The position numbers and the translations under genes are program-made. Below are positions 24,186 to 32,457 of a DNA stretch of 64,000 nt, piece after piece. A model generated the notes under the pieces. It made no database searches and was not told where the DNA came from. It was given only the letters and a program-made list of their open reading frames with translations. This DNA comes from Kiritimatiellales bacterium (GTDB lineage: Bacteria > Verrucomicrobiota > Kiritimatiellia > Kiritimatiellales > Pontiellaceae). Each line of letters opens with the position of its first letter. Within the stretch, counting starts at the first letter, position 1. The DNA lies in NCBI GenBank assembly GCA_003246265.1, contig QKAU01000067.1, positions 1 through 64,000 of the forward strand, written 5' to 3'.

Positions 24186-25727
24186 CTAGGCCTCTTTTCC
24201 CAAGCCGTCCTGCCCTAGGGCGGCCAGCACGCCAGCCGCCTCGCTGAGCTTGCGGGCGATGTCGGCCGCCTTTGCGTCGAGCCGGTGCTCGGCGTTGTTC
24301 CGCGCCAGCTCCATCGCTTCGCCGACGGAATCGACCAGCTGCGCCAGGCGCGCATCCGTCTCCTCGTGGATGCGCCGGGAGGACTCCTCAACCACCTTGA
24401 CGAGCGCCCGCAAACGCTCGTCGGCAAGCCGGTGCGTCTCCTCGGTGCTCTTCCCGATGGCCGCCGACAGCGTTCCAAGCCGGTCGTCGGCCTTCTGGTG
24501 AAGGGTATCGATGACCTGCCCGATCCGTTCCAGCAGGGCCGCTAGGCGGTCGTCCGCCTGCCGCCCCGCCTGGTCGATGGTGCTGCGGGAGAGATCCACC
24601 AGCGCCCTTAGCCTTTCGTCGGCAACCCGGTTGGTCTCCTCGACGGTCGACCGGCCCGTTTCCACGAGTGCACCGAGCTGCTCCGATGCCGTGCGGCTGG
24701 TCTCTCCGAGGGCCTGGCCCACCGCTTCGGCCACAGCCTGGGCGCGGGAATTGGCCAATTCGTTCGCCTGGCCGATGGTCGACGTCAGCGTTCCCAGCCG
24801 CTCGTCGGCCAGGCGGTTGGCTTCGTCGAGCGCCCGGGCCAGGGCGTCCGCCAGACCCTGCGCGCTCGCATGGCTCTTCGCGCCCGCCGCCTCGACCGCT
24901 TCGACGAGGTTGGCCAATCCTGCGGCCAGGGCCCCCTGCTTCGCATCGATCGTATCGATCGCCGTGCCCACGCTGTCGCCCAGGCGCTCGAGCTGCCCGT
25001 GCAGCGCACCCACGCATCCCTCCAGCTCCACGAGGGATTCGGAAGCCCGCTTCTCGAACTGGGGCGCGAGGAACAGTTCGGCAAAGCGCAGCGTATCGGC
25101 CACCAGCAGGGCGGCCGCCTTGCGCACTTCGGCCCCTTGGACCTTGAGCACCACGCCGCCGAGCAGGGCACCGAAGAAGGTCGTATAGAAGGCCGTGCCC
25201 ATCCCGGCCACCGCCCGGGTCAGCCCCGCCTTCATGGTGGCGTAGTCCGCGCTGTTGGATTGCAGCACCGTGTCGAGGCCGGTCACGGTCATGATCAGGC
25301 CGAGCACCGTGCCGAAGAGCCCGGTCGTGATCAGCATGTTGGCGATCACCCCGACATTTTCAATGCGCGCCTTGAGCTTGGTGGAGTAGGCCGAGACGAG
25401 GTTGCGCACCTCGATGCGCTCGCCCCGCCGGATGCGCTCCAGAATGGCATCGAACATCGCCGCGACGTCCGACTCGTTCGCGTCGACGACGCGCTGTTCG
25501 GCCTCCATCTGCTGGAGCGACTTGAACTCCTTTTCCAGCAGCAGGGCCGAGCGCAGCGAGAACCACAGCCCCAGGATGAAGAACAGCAGGATGATGAGGG
25601 TAATCTTGCTCGAGTCGGCGGTGAAGCCCGCCACGAAATAGTCCCACGTCACCGTCACGAAAATGCCCAGCACGATGACGCTCCAGAAGATCCACGTCAT
25701 GATGGGCGAAACGCTTCTCTTCGCCAT
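24186..25727 (-). CDS. MotA/TolQ/ExbB-like channel with a long 22-residue-repeat tail (ZorA-like layout)
   Basis: The 513-residue protein has transmembrane helices at about 11-32, 41-63, 124-148 and 174-197. The third contains TTGLFGTVLGLIMTV, the counterpart of the TolQ/MotA pore helix, and the fourth has GTAFYTTFFGALLGG. Residues ~230-500 form a charged helical tail. From residue 347, units of exactly 22 residues begin with ADERL-type motifs at 347, 369, 391, 413, 435, 457 and 479, with a related copy at 307. A 22-residue period equals two hendecads, expected for a right-handed coiled coil. ATG 25727 follows GGAGG. The layout resembles ZorA, but no other Zorya gene is present. Confidence 0.8.
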   Translation of the reverse strand: MAKRSVSPIMTWIFWSVIVLGIFVTVTWDYFVAGFTADSSKITLIILLFFILGLWFSLRSALLLEKEFKSLQQMEAEQRVVDANESDVAAMFDAILERIRRGERIEVRNLVSAYSTKLKARIENVGVIANMLITTGLFGTVLGLIMTVTGLDTVLQSNSADYATMKAGLTRAVAGMGTAFYTTFFGALLGGVVLKVQGAEVRKAAALLVADTLRFAELFLAPQFEKRASESLVELEGCVGALHGQLERLGDSVGTAIDTIDAKQGALAAGLANLVEAVEAAGAKSHASAQGLADALARALDEANRLADERLGTLTSTIGQANELANSRAQAVAEAVGQALGETSRTASEQLGALVETGRSTVEETNRVADERLRALVDLSRSTIDQAGRQADDRLAALLERIGQVIDTLHQKADDRLGTLSAAIGKSTEETHRLADERLRALVKVVEESSRRIHEETDARLAQLVDSVGEAMELARNNAEHRLDAKAADIARKLSEAAGVLAALGQDGLGKEA

Positions 25728-25860
25728 GATCCGTTCCTCCTTCGTCCAGTGGCGCGCAGCGACCGCTTTATTCAAACCATCGGAAATCGGTGCGACTATG
25801 GCACAAACCCCCATGCAAGGCATTCAGAAACTGGCTGGATTTTGGGCGGTTGCGCCCGCC

Positions 25861-25888
25861 TTGCATTCCTGCACCGCCCTGCTACGCT
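25861..25888 (+). promoter_or_regulatory. Candidate leaderless promoter of the Mut7-C gene
   Basis: TTGCAT (25861-25866), 16 bp, TACGCT (25883-25888), then 7 bases to the ATG at 25896. No ribosome binding site. Confidence 0.45.
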
Positions 25889-25895
25889 GGGCCCC

Positions 25896-26651
25896 ATGGC
25901 CACGTCCTTCAACGCCGTGTTCCGCTTCTACGAGGAGTTGAACGACTTCCTGCCCGCCGCGTGCAGGAAGCGGGACGTCGCCTACGCCTTCCATGGCCGC
26001 CCGTCCATCAAGGATGCGATCGAGGCGCAGGGCGTGCCGCATACCGAGGTCGACCTGATCGTCGTGAACGGGGCTTCGGTCGGCTTCGGCCATCCGCTCC
26101 AGGATGCGGACCGCGTCGCCGTCTATCCGGTTTTCGAAGCGCTGGACATCGGCCCGGCAACCCGCCTGCGCGCCGCCCCGCTGCGCAGGACCGCCTTCGT
26201 GCTCGACGTGCATCTGGGCCGGTTGGCGCGCCTGCTGCGGCTGTTGGGATTCGATGCGCTCTACCGCAACGACTACGACGACCCGGAGATTGTACGCATC
26301 GCCCTCGAGGAGCATCGCATCATCCTCACCCGCGACCGGCGGATGCTGCATGACCGGCGCATCACCCACGCCCGATGGCTCCATTCGACGCACGCCGTGG
26401 AGCAGGCGCGCGAGGTGGTGCGCCGCTTCCAGCTGGAGGACGCCATCCGACGCTTCGTCCGGTGCCCCGCCTGCAACGGCCTGGTGCGGCGCGTCGCGAA
26501 GGACGGCATCCTCGACCGGATCGAGCCGCTCACCCGGAGATACTACGACGAGTTCTACGAGTGCGCCTCGTGCGCGAAAATCTATTGGAAAGGCTCGCAC
26601 TACGACCGGATCGTCGACACGCTCGACGCCATCGCCCCCGAACAGGAATGA
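25896..26651 (+). CDS. Mut7-C RNase domain protein with N-terminal ubiquitin-like domain
   Basis: The 251-residue protein joins a ubiquitin/ThiS-like domain (about 1-85, VDLIVVNGASVGFGHPLQDADRVAVYP) to a Mut7-C PIN-like RNase domain (about 90-185). The latter has the signature FVLDVHLGRLARLLRLLGFD, then YDDPEIVRIALEEHRIILTRDRRML with the acidic residues expected of a PIN fold. A C-terminal zinc ribbon follows (CPACNG and CASC). The family is predicted to cut RNA. It lies 8 bases upstream of apt and is likely co-transcribed. The start is leaderless by position of the -10. Confidence 0.88.
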   Translation: MATSFNAVFRFYEELNDFLPAACRKRDVAYAFHGRPSIKDAIEAQGVPHTEVDLIVVNGASVGFGHPLQDADRVAVYPVFEALDIGPATRLRAAPLRRTAFVLDVHLGRLARLLRLLGFDALYRNDYDDPEIVRIALEEHRIILTRDRRMLHDRRITHARWLHSTHAVEQAREVVRRFQLEDAIRRFVRCPACNGLVRRVAKDGILDRIEPLTRRYYDEFYECASCAKIYWKGSHYDRIVDTLDAIAPEQE

Positions 26652-26659
26652 GGTATCCC

Positions 26660-27181
26660 ATGGACGCACTGCGGTCGGCCATCCGCGACATCCCCGACTT
26701 TCCGAAACCCGGCATCGTCTTCAAGGACATCACCCCCCTGCTCTCCGACGGGGCCCTGTTCCGCCGGACGATCGACGCATTCAAGGAACGCTATGCCTCG
26801 GACAGCATCGACATGGTCGTCGGCATCGAGGCGCGCGGCTTCATCTTCGCCTCGGCCCTCGCCTACGCCCTCGGCGCGGGCACCTGCCTGGTGCGCAAGC
26901 CGGGCAAGCTGCCCCACGCCGTCCATCGCCTCGCCTACGATCTCGAGTACGGGACCGACACGGTCGAAATCCATACCGACGCCTTCCGCCCCGGCCAGCG
27001 CATCGTGCTGGTCGACGACGTCCTGGCCACCGGTGGCACCGTGGAAGCGGCCGCGCGGCTGATCCAGGACCACTTCGATGTGGAGCTCGTTGAGCTGGCC
27101 TTCCTCATGGAGCTGGCCTTCCTTGGCGGACGCGGCCGGCTCCGCGACCTCCCCGTGCACGCCCTGCTCACCTATCCCTAG
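26660..27181 (+). CDS. apt: Adenine phosphoribosyltransferase
   Basis: Salvages adenine to AMP using PRPP. The 173-residue product shows IPDFPKPGIVFKDITPLLSDG near the N-terminus, GIEARGFIFASALAYALG, LVRKPGKLPHAV and the PRPP-binding loop VLVDDVLATGGTVEAA. I prefer the ATG at 26660, with GAGG six bases upstream, over the ATG at 26648 that overlaps the previous stop. Two hairpins follow the stop codon. Confidence 0.95.
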   Translation: MDALRSAIRDIPDFPKPGIVFKDITPLLSDGALFRRTIDAFKERYASDSIDMVVGIEARGFIFASALAYALGAGTCLVRKPGKLPHAVHRLAYDLEYGTDTVEIHTDAFRPGQRIVLVDDVLATGGTVEAAARLIQDHFDVELVELAFLMELAFLGGRGRLRDLPVHALLTYP

Positions 27182-27190
27182 CGGCCGGGT

Positions 27191-27220
27191 GGAAAGAAAA
27201 GGGAGGCCCGGAAGCCTCCC
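27191..27220 (-). terminator. Rho-independent terminator of the HU gene
   Basis: The stem GGGAGGC/GCCTCCC (27201-27207 with 27214-27220) has a 6-base loop and, on the minus strand, is followed by a U-rich run (27200-27191). It serves the HU gene ending at 27263. Confidence 0.7.
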
Positions 27221-27227
27221 TTCGCAC

Positions 27228-27252
27228 GTCCGCCGCTTCGGCGGACCTTTCG
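27228..27252 (+). terminator. Hairpin after apt, possible terminator
   Basis: GTCCGCCG-CTT-CGGCGGAC (27228-27246) is a perfect 8-bp stem, followed by ctttcgtt. The U-run is short, so termination on the plus strand is only likely. Confidence 0.45.
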
Positions 27253-27262
27253 TTGCCGGTCA

Positions 27263-27553
27263 CTAGGCGAGGACGGCGTCCTTGGCAGCCTTGGCGAGGC
27301 GGAACTTCAGGACCGTCTTGGCGGCGATCTTGATCGATTCGCCGGTGGCCGGGTTGCGTCCCATGCGGGCCTTGCGCTTCACCTTGATCAGCTTGCCGAC
27401 GCCGGGGATGGTGAATCCATCCTTGGACTTGGCCCCCTTGTACGCCTGGGCGACGAGGGATTCCAGGGCGGCCTTCGCCTGGACCTTGCTGATGCCCGCA
27501 TCTTCGGCGACCTTCGCGATGATCTGGGTCTTGGTGGCTGCTTTCGTTGCCAT
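27263..27553 (-). CDS. HU-family DNA-binding protein, copy 1
   Basis: A 96-residue nucleoid protein. It shows KTQIIAKVAEDAGISKVQAKAALESLV (helical dimer body), then FTIPGVGKLIKVKRKARMGRNPATGESIKIAAKTVLKFRLAKAAKDAV, the beta arm with the RNPATG signature and an Ala/Lys-rich C-terminal helix. The ATG at 27553 has AGGAG 8 bases upstream; the frame extension to 27622 is not used. A second HU lies at 38373 with the same C-terminal AKAAKDAVL, so the genome encodes at least two closely related copies. Confidence 0.95.
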   Translation of the reverse strand: MATKAATKTQIIAKVAEDAGISKVQAKAALESLVAQAYKGAKSKDGFTIPGVGKLIKVKRKARMGRNPATGESIKIAAKTVLKFRLAKAAKDAVLA

Positions 27554-27756
27554 GCTCTCTCTCCTGTTGTGATTCGGTTCCTGCTGCTTCCACCCCTCCG
27601 GTCCTTCCGGCATGGGTTGCATTCAGCAAAAACTTCTACCCAATGATTTTGCGCGCCGCAAGCGGGAAAGCCTTGCAGGCATTGAAAAAATGCAGGTTCC
27701 CCTCCCCCTGGCGCGGTTTGCGGCCCGCCTCCCGGACGGACGGCCGCGATGGCGGA

Positions 27757-27784
27757 TTGACAGCCGCCGGGACCGGACTAGACT
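27757..27784 (+). promoter_or_regulatory. Promoter of the ferritin-like gene
   Basis: TTGACA (27757-27762), 16 bp, TAGACT (27779-27784), about 23 bases before the ATG. This is the clearest sigma-70 type promoter of the window. Confidence 0.6.
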
Positions 27785-27807
27785 GTAGGCGAACGGAGGT
27801 GGTTGCC

Positions 27808-28260
27808 ATGTCATTCAACCAGACCAGGGACCTGCTCGACCACGCGCGGGAATTCCACCGCAGGCTCGGTCGCTTCTACGCCGGGCTCATGGACCTTGCC
27901 CAGTCCGCCCGGACGCGCGAGCTGCTCGCGCACCTCGTCGAGCACGAAGCGGTGCTCGACCGCCGGCTGGGCGAATACGAGGAGGCGGTGTCGGACAACA
28001 TCCTCGACACCTTCTTCAAATACATGCTCGACGGCAACGAGGCGCACTTCAGGGACTATCCCGTCCCGGACGAGGTGGACGCGGCCTACGTCATCGAAGC
28101 CGCCCGGCACTTCGACGGCGTGCTGGGCCGCTTCTACAGCGAGATGGCGAAGAAGGCGCTCTCGGACCATGTGCGCGAGGTGCTGCTCAACCTGATGGAG
28201 ATGGAACTGCGCGAGCAGATGAGCCTGAGCAAGCAGGCCCTCGAGCTTGCCGTCGACTAG
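27808..28260 (+). CDS. Ferritin-like four-helix protein
   Basis: The 150-residue protein appears all-helical, with repeated Glu/His patterns like ferritin-like folds: DHAREFHRRLGRFYAGLMDLAQ, LLAHLVEHEAVLDRRLGEYEE, and AARHFDGVLGRFYSEMAKKAL followed by LLNLMEMELREQMSLSKQ. The two halves look like an internal repeat (RRLGRFY and GVLGRFY). Iron or diiron binding is plausible but not proven. The ATG at 27808 has GGAGGT upstream and a strong promoter. Its stop codon overlaps by 4 bases the stop of the convergent metal-efflux gene; there is no terminator between them. Confidence 0.6.
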   Translation: MSFNQTRDLLDHAREFHRRLGRFYAGLMDLAQSARTRELLAHLVEHEAVLDRRLGEYEEAVSDNILDTFFKYMLDGNEAHFRDYPVPDEVDAAYVIEAARHFDGVLGRFYSEMAKKALSDHVREVLLNLMEMELREQMSLSKQALELAVD

Positions 28261-31200
28261 CCCCCGGGGGATACCGGACCCTTCCCTTCGCGGGCCCGCT
28301 CCACCGCGTCGTAGAGGCAGGGCAGGACAAAGAGCGTCAGGAAGGTCGAGGTGGCGAGGCCGAAGACCACCACGGCGGCCAGCGGACGCTGCACTTCGGC
28401 ACCCGCCCCGTGCGACAGCAGCAGCGGGGCCAGCCCCAGCAGCGTCGTGAGCGTGGTCATGACCACCGGGCGGAAGCGGACCAGGCTGCCTTCGACAACG
28501 GCACCGCGGACGACCGCCCCATCCCGGCGCAGGTCGTTGAAGTCGGTCAGCAGCACCATCGCATCCTGCATCGCGATGCCGAACAGCGCAACGAAGCCGA
28601 TCGAGGCCGGTACCGAAAGGTACTGCCCGGTCGCCCAGAGTCCCACCACGCCGCCGACCAGCGCCAGCGGCACGTTGACGATGACCATTGCGGCATGCCG
28701 CACCGAATGGAAGGCGATCCACAGCAGCATGAATATCAGGCCCAGCACCACCGGAACGATCACCCCCAGCCGGGCCATGGCCCGGCGCTGCTGCTCGAAC
28801 TGCCCGCCGTATTCGACGAACACGCCGGCGGGGATGTCGACCTTGTCGCGGACCGCCGCCTCGATATCGCCCAGCACCTGGCTGAGTGCCCGGCCGCGGA
28901 TGTTGCCCTGCACGATCCAGCGGCGCTGGTTGTGCTCGCGGTTGATCTGCAGCGGACCGTCGACGGTCCGGATCTGCGCCAGCTGGTCCAGCCGCAGCAG
29001 CGCGCCGTCGGCCGAGCGGATGAAGAGCTCGCGCAACTGTTCGGGCGTCGATCGGAACTCGGGGGCCAGGCGCACGTGGATACCATAGCGCCGCGTGTTC
29101 CTGTAGAGCGTGCCGACCACCCGTCCGCCGATGGCGGTCTCCACCTGCTCCAGCACAGCCTCCCCGGCCACGCCGTAGCGGGCGAGGGCCTCGTGGTCCA
29201 GCACCACCTGCACCTGCGGCTGCCCGAAGCTCTGCTCCACCGAGAGATCGACCAGCCCGTCGATGCCATCGAGCGCCTGCCGCATCGCTTCCGCGGTTGC
29301 GCGGAGCGTGTCGAGGTCCTCGCCGTAGACCTTGATGGCCAGCTGCGCCCGCGAACCGGAGAGCATCTCGTCGAACAGATGCTGGATCGGCTGCGAGAAG
29401 TTGACCTGCACCCCGGGGTGGTCCATCAGCCGCTCGCGGAGTTCGTCGACCACCCGGGCCTTCTCCCGGCGGTCGTCCAGCTCGACATGGATCATGGCGA
29501 AGTTGACCGGATGCGGATGGCTGCCCGCTTCCGGCCGGCCGATCATCGCGACCGCCTCGCGGATGCCTTCGACCTCCATGATTTCCGCATTCAGCCGCTG
29601 CACGGTCCGTTCCGCCTCCTCCAGCGCAATGGAGGGCGCCATGCCGATGTCGATGCTGATGGCCCCCTCGTCGAGCACGGGGATGAACTCCGTCCCGATC
29701 CGGCCCAGGACGAGGGCGGCCCCCGCCACCAGGCCGGCGAGCAGGAGGAATACGGGGGCCTTGGCCTCCAGCACGGAAACCAGCAGCCGGCGGTAGCCGC
29801 GCTTCAGGCCGGCGAACAGGCGCGACTCCCTGTAGGGCTTTTCGTCCAGCAGCCAGCTGGCCAGCACCGGGGCCGCGACCAGGGCGAAGGCGATGGAGCC
29901 GCCCAGCGCCAGCATCACGGTATAGGCCAGCGGCTTGAACATCTTCCCTTCGGTGGCTTCCAGCGAAAGGATCGGCAGGAAGACCACGATGACGATCGCG
30001 ATCGCATAGGCGATCGGGCGGCCGACCTCCTTCGTCGCCGCGTGGATCAACCGCAACCGGTCGGCCTTCGCGCCGTGCCTCAGGCCGAGGAACCGGTGGA
30101 TGTTTTCGGTTACCACGATCGAGCCGTCGACCAGCATCCCCAGCGCGATGGCGATGCCTCCGAGCGACATCAGGTTGGCGGAGATGCCGAACCGGTTCAT
30201 GCCGATGACGGCGACCAGGGCGCAGAACGGCATGGCCAGCGAGACGATCATCGCCGCGCGGAAGCAGCCCAGGAAGGCCACCAGCACCAGCAGCACCAGG
30301 ACCATCCCCTGCAGCAGGGCCATGTTGACCGTACGGGTGGCGCTGGCGACCAGCTCGGCCTGTTCGTAGTAGGGCACCAGCCGCACGCCCTCCGGCAGGC
30401 CCGCCTGCACCTCGTCCACCTTCTCGTACAATGCGCGGATCACCCTGGAGGCGTTCGCGCCATACAGCTTCATGACCATGCCCGAGACCACCTCCTCGCC
30501 CGGGCCCCGCACGACCAGCCCGCGCCGCAGGGCATGGCCGTAATCCACCTCCGCCACGTCGGCGATGGAGACAGGCGTCCCGTCGAAGGTCTTGAGCGTG
30601 AGGCCGCGGATGTCGTCGAGCCCCTCCAGGAATCCCACGCCGCGGACCAGGTGCTCCTCGGAATTCACCTGGAGGTACTGTCCGCCGACGTTGCGGTTGT
30701 TCGCCTGCACGGCTCCGACGACGTCCGCCATGGAGAGCGCGTACTGGTGCAGCAGGTAGGGATCGATCCGGATCTGGTACTGGAGGACGTGCCCGCCGGC
30801 GCTCAGGATATCCGTCACGCCGGGCACGGTCTGCAACTGCCGCTTGACGATCCAGTCGTTGACGTCGCGCAGGTAGGCCAGCCGCTCCAGGCCGTGGGTA
30901 TCGGCCCCCTCCTCCAGCTCCAGGTAGTATAGGAAGATCTGCCCGAGCCCCGTGGAGATCGGTCCCAGCGCCGGCGGCTCCGGCAGGTCCGCGGCCGCCG
31001 CCGTCAGCCGCTCGGCAACCAGCTGGCGCGCAAAGTAGATGTCGGTATCGTCGGTGAAGTAGACATAGACGACCGACATGCCGAAGGCCGAGGTCGACTT
31101 GACCAGCGAGACCTTCGGCAGCCCGTTCATCGCCGTCTCGATCGGATAGGAGATCAGCTGCTCCACCTCCTCGGGCGCCATGCCGGCGGCCTCCGTGAAG

Positions 31201-31346
31201 ACCGGCACCATCACCGGCGAGATATCCGGAAACGCCTCCACGTCGAGCCGACGGTATTCGAATACGCCGAGCGCCACGATCCCGGAGAGCGCCAGCAGCA
31301 CGAGGCCCCGGTTGCGCAGCGCGGCGTTGATGACTTGTTCAAGCAT
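28257..31346 (-). CDS. Heavy-metal efflux RND permease (CusA/CzcA family)
   Basis: The inner-membrane proton-driven pump of a three-part efflux system, 1029 residues, with the two-fold RND repeat. Twelve helices are grouped as one plus five in each half. The metal-type helix-4 motif GGIAIALGMLVDGSIVVTENIHR carries the Asp and Glu used in proton relay. The N-terminal segment ALRNRGLVLLALSGIVALG and EAFPDISPVMVPVFTEAAG is standard for the HME group. The actual metal (Cu/Ag or Co/Zn/Cd) cannot be fixed by eye. It lies 10 bases after the adaptor gene, and its end overlaps the convergent ferritin-like gene. Confidence 0.95.
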   Translation of the reverse strand: MLEQVINAALRNRGLVLLALSGIVALGVFEYRRLDVEAFPDISPVMVPVFTEAAGMAPEEVEQLISYPIETAMNGLPKVSLVKSTSAFGMSVVYVYFTDDTDIYFARQLVAERLTAAAADLPEPPALGPISTGLGQIFLYYLELEEGADTHGLERLAYLRDVNDWIVKRQLQTVPGVTDILSAGGHVLQYQIRIDPYLLHQYALSMADVVGAVQANNRNVGGQYLQVNSEEHLVRGVGFLEGLDDIRGLTLKTFDGTPVSIADVAEVDYGHALRRGLVVRGPGEEVVSGMVMKLYGANASRVIRALYEKVDEVQAGLPEGVRLVPYYEQAELVASATRTVNMALLQGMVLVLLVLVAFLGCFRAAMIVSLAMPFCALVAVIGMNRFGISANLMSLGGIAIALGMLVDGSIVVTENIHRFLGLRHGAKADRLRLIHAATKEVGRPIAYAIAIVIVVFLPILSLEATEGKMFKPLAYTVMLALGGSIAFALVAAPVLASWLLDEKPYRESRLFAGLKRGYRRLLVSVLEAKAPVFLLLAGLVAGAALVLGRIGTEFIPVLDEGAISIDIGMAPSIALEEAERTVQRLNAEIMEVEGIREAVAMIGRPEAGSHPHPVNFAMIHVELDDRREKARVVDELRERLMDHPGVQVNFSQPIQHLFDEMLSGSRAQLAIKVYGEDLDTLRATAEAMRQALDGIDGLVDLSVEQSFGQPQVQVVLDHEALARYGVAGEAVLEQVETAIGGRVVGTLYRNTRRYGIHVRLAPEFRSTPEQLRELFIRSADGALLRLDQLAQIRTVDGPLQINREHNQRRWIVQGNIRGRALSQVLGDIEAAVRDKVDIPAGVFVEYGGQFEQQRRAMARLGVIVPVVLGLIFMLLWIAFHSVRHAAMVIVNVPLALVGGVVGLWATGQYLSVPASIGFVALFGIAMQDAMVLLTDFNDLRRDGAVVRGAVVEGSLVRFRPVVMTTLTTLLGLAPLLLSHGAGAEVQRPLAAVVVFGLATSTFLTLFVLPCLYDAVERAREGKGPVSPGG

Positions 31347-31356
31347 GCCGTACCTC

Positions 31357-32457
31357 CTAATGCCCGTGCCCGGCGTGGGGATCGATGCCGCGGGCGAGCA
31401 GCTGCGCCTTCAGCGCGAAAGCCCCGGCCGCAACGTAATCCGATCCCGGCTCCAGGCCCTCCACGATCTCGATCTGGTCGCCGTCGGCCAGTCCGGTCCG
31501 CACCGGCCGGGCGGCGAAGCCCGCCCCTTCGGGGACAAAGACGACGGTTTCGCCGTCGAGGGTCTGGACCGCCTCGCGCGGCACCACCACCTGCGCGGCC
31601 ACCGATTCGGTACCGATGCGGGCGCGCACGAAGGCGCCCGGCGTGAAGTCGTCGCGCGCCCCCTCCAGGATGCAGCGCGCCGTGAAGGTGCGCGTCTCGT
31701 GGGAGATGATCGGGCTGATGTACTGCACGGTTCCCTGCGCGGCATGGCCGTCGTGGGCCACGAACGTCACGGTGGCCCCCTTGCGGATCCGGTGCTGGTA
31801 TTGCGGGAAGATGCTGATGTCCGCCCAGACCGTCGAAAGGTCGGCCACCTCGAACAGGATCCGCTCCGCGTCGGCGATCTCGCCGGCGGCAACATCCTTG
31901 GCGATGATCACCCCGTCCTGCGGGGCCGAAACGGTGTAGACCGCCAGGGTTTCGCGGTTCTCCAGCGCGGCCAGCACGTCGCCCTGCCGTACGGCGTCGC
32001 CAATCTCGGCGAAAACCTGGCGGACCAGGCTGGGATAGCGCGGGGAGACGGCCGCGGTGCGGTCGCGGTTGAGCTTGATCTCGGCGGGGAACACCGAGAT
32101 CCGGGCAATGGTGCCCCCTTCCGCCCGGCGGAGGCGGATGCCGACCTGTTCCGCCGCGTCCGCCGACAGCTCGACAGCGCTCTCCCCGTGGTCGGCAGGG
32201 TCGTGGTCCCCCTGGCCCCCATGGTCGTGCCCGTCATGGTCGGCGGGCTCCGCCTGGGCATCGTGCGGGCAGGCGGTGTCGGCGGCAGGCGGTGGGGCGT
32301 CCAGCAATCCTTGTAATTCCGGCATCGTGTAGGTTTTTCCGGAGGCGGCCTTGGCGCGGCACGTTTCGCAATCGCAATCCAGGGTGGCCGTGCCGTGCTG
32401 GGCGAAGAGATGGGTGCCCGCAAGCAGCCATGCCGAGAAAAGGAGCGGTTTTTTCAT
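31357..32457 (-). CDS. Metal efflux periplasmic adaptor (CusB/CzcB family), His-rich
   Basis: The 366-residue protein has a signal peptide (MKKPLLFSAWLLAGTHLFAQ) and a Cys pair (DCDCETC) next to it. A His/Asp-rich stretch (DHDGHDHGGQGDHDPADHGE, about residues 75-95) precedes the membrane-fusion domains: PRYPSLVRQVFAEIGDAVRQGD (biotinyl-lipoyl-like), VWADISIFPQYQHRIRKG and GTVQYISPIISHETRTF. It ends HAGHGH. The His clusters should chelate metal in the periplasm. The start ATG overlaps the upstream outer-membrane gene stop (ATGA). Confidence 0.92.
   Translation of the reverse strand: MKKPLLFSAWLLAGTHLFAQHGTATLDCDCETCRAKAASGKTYTMPELQGLLDAPPPAADTACPHDAQAEPADHDGHDHGGQGDHDPADHGESAVELSADAAEQVGIRLRRAEGGTIARISVFPAEIKLNRDRTAAVSPRYPSLVRQVFAEIGDAVRQGDVLAALENRETLAVYTVSAPQDGVIIAKDVAAGEIADAERILFEVADLSTVWADISIFPQYQHRIRKGATVTFVAHDGHAAQGTVQYISPIISHETRTFTARCILEGARDDFTPGAFVRARIGTESVAAQVVVPREAVQTLDGETVVFVPEGAGFAARPVRTGLADGDQIEIVEGLEPGSDYVAAGAFALKAQLLARGIDPHAGHGH

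Noticed and set aside
24186-24800. CRISPR-like or satellite DNA repeat
   Set aside because: The 66-bp periodicity comes from the 22-residue protein repeats of the channel tail; units diverge at synonymous sites and lack spacers.
21800-25727. Zorya defence system
   Set aside because: The channel and partner resemble ZorA/ZorB in layout only. No ZorC, ZorD helicase or ZorE nuclease is adjacent, and the third gene is a PEGA lipoprotein.
28410-30932. 840-codon open frame antisense to the metal pump gene
   Set aside because: A shadow of the GC-rich codon pattern of the pump gene. Its product is a low-complexity His/Gln/Arg/Asp-rich sequence with no domain, while the opposite strand encodes a complete RND protein.
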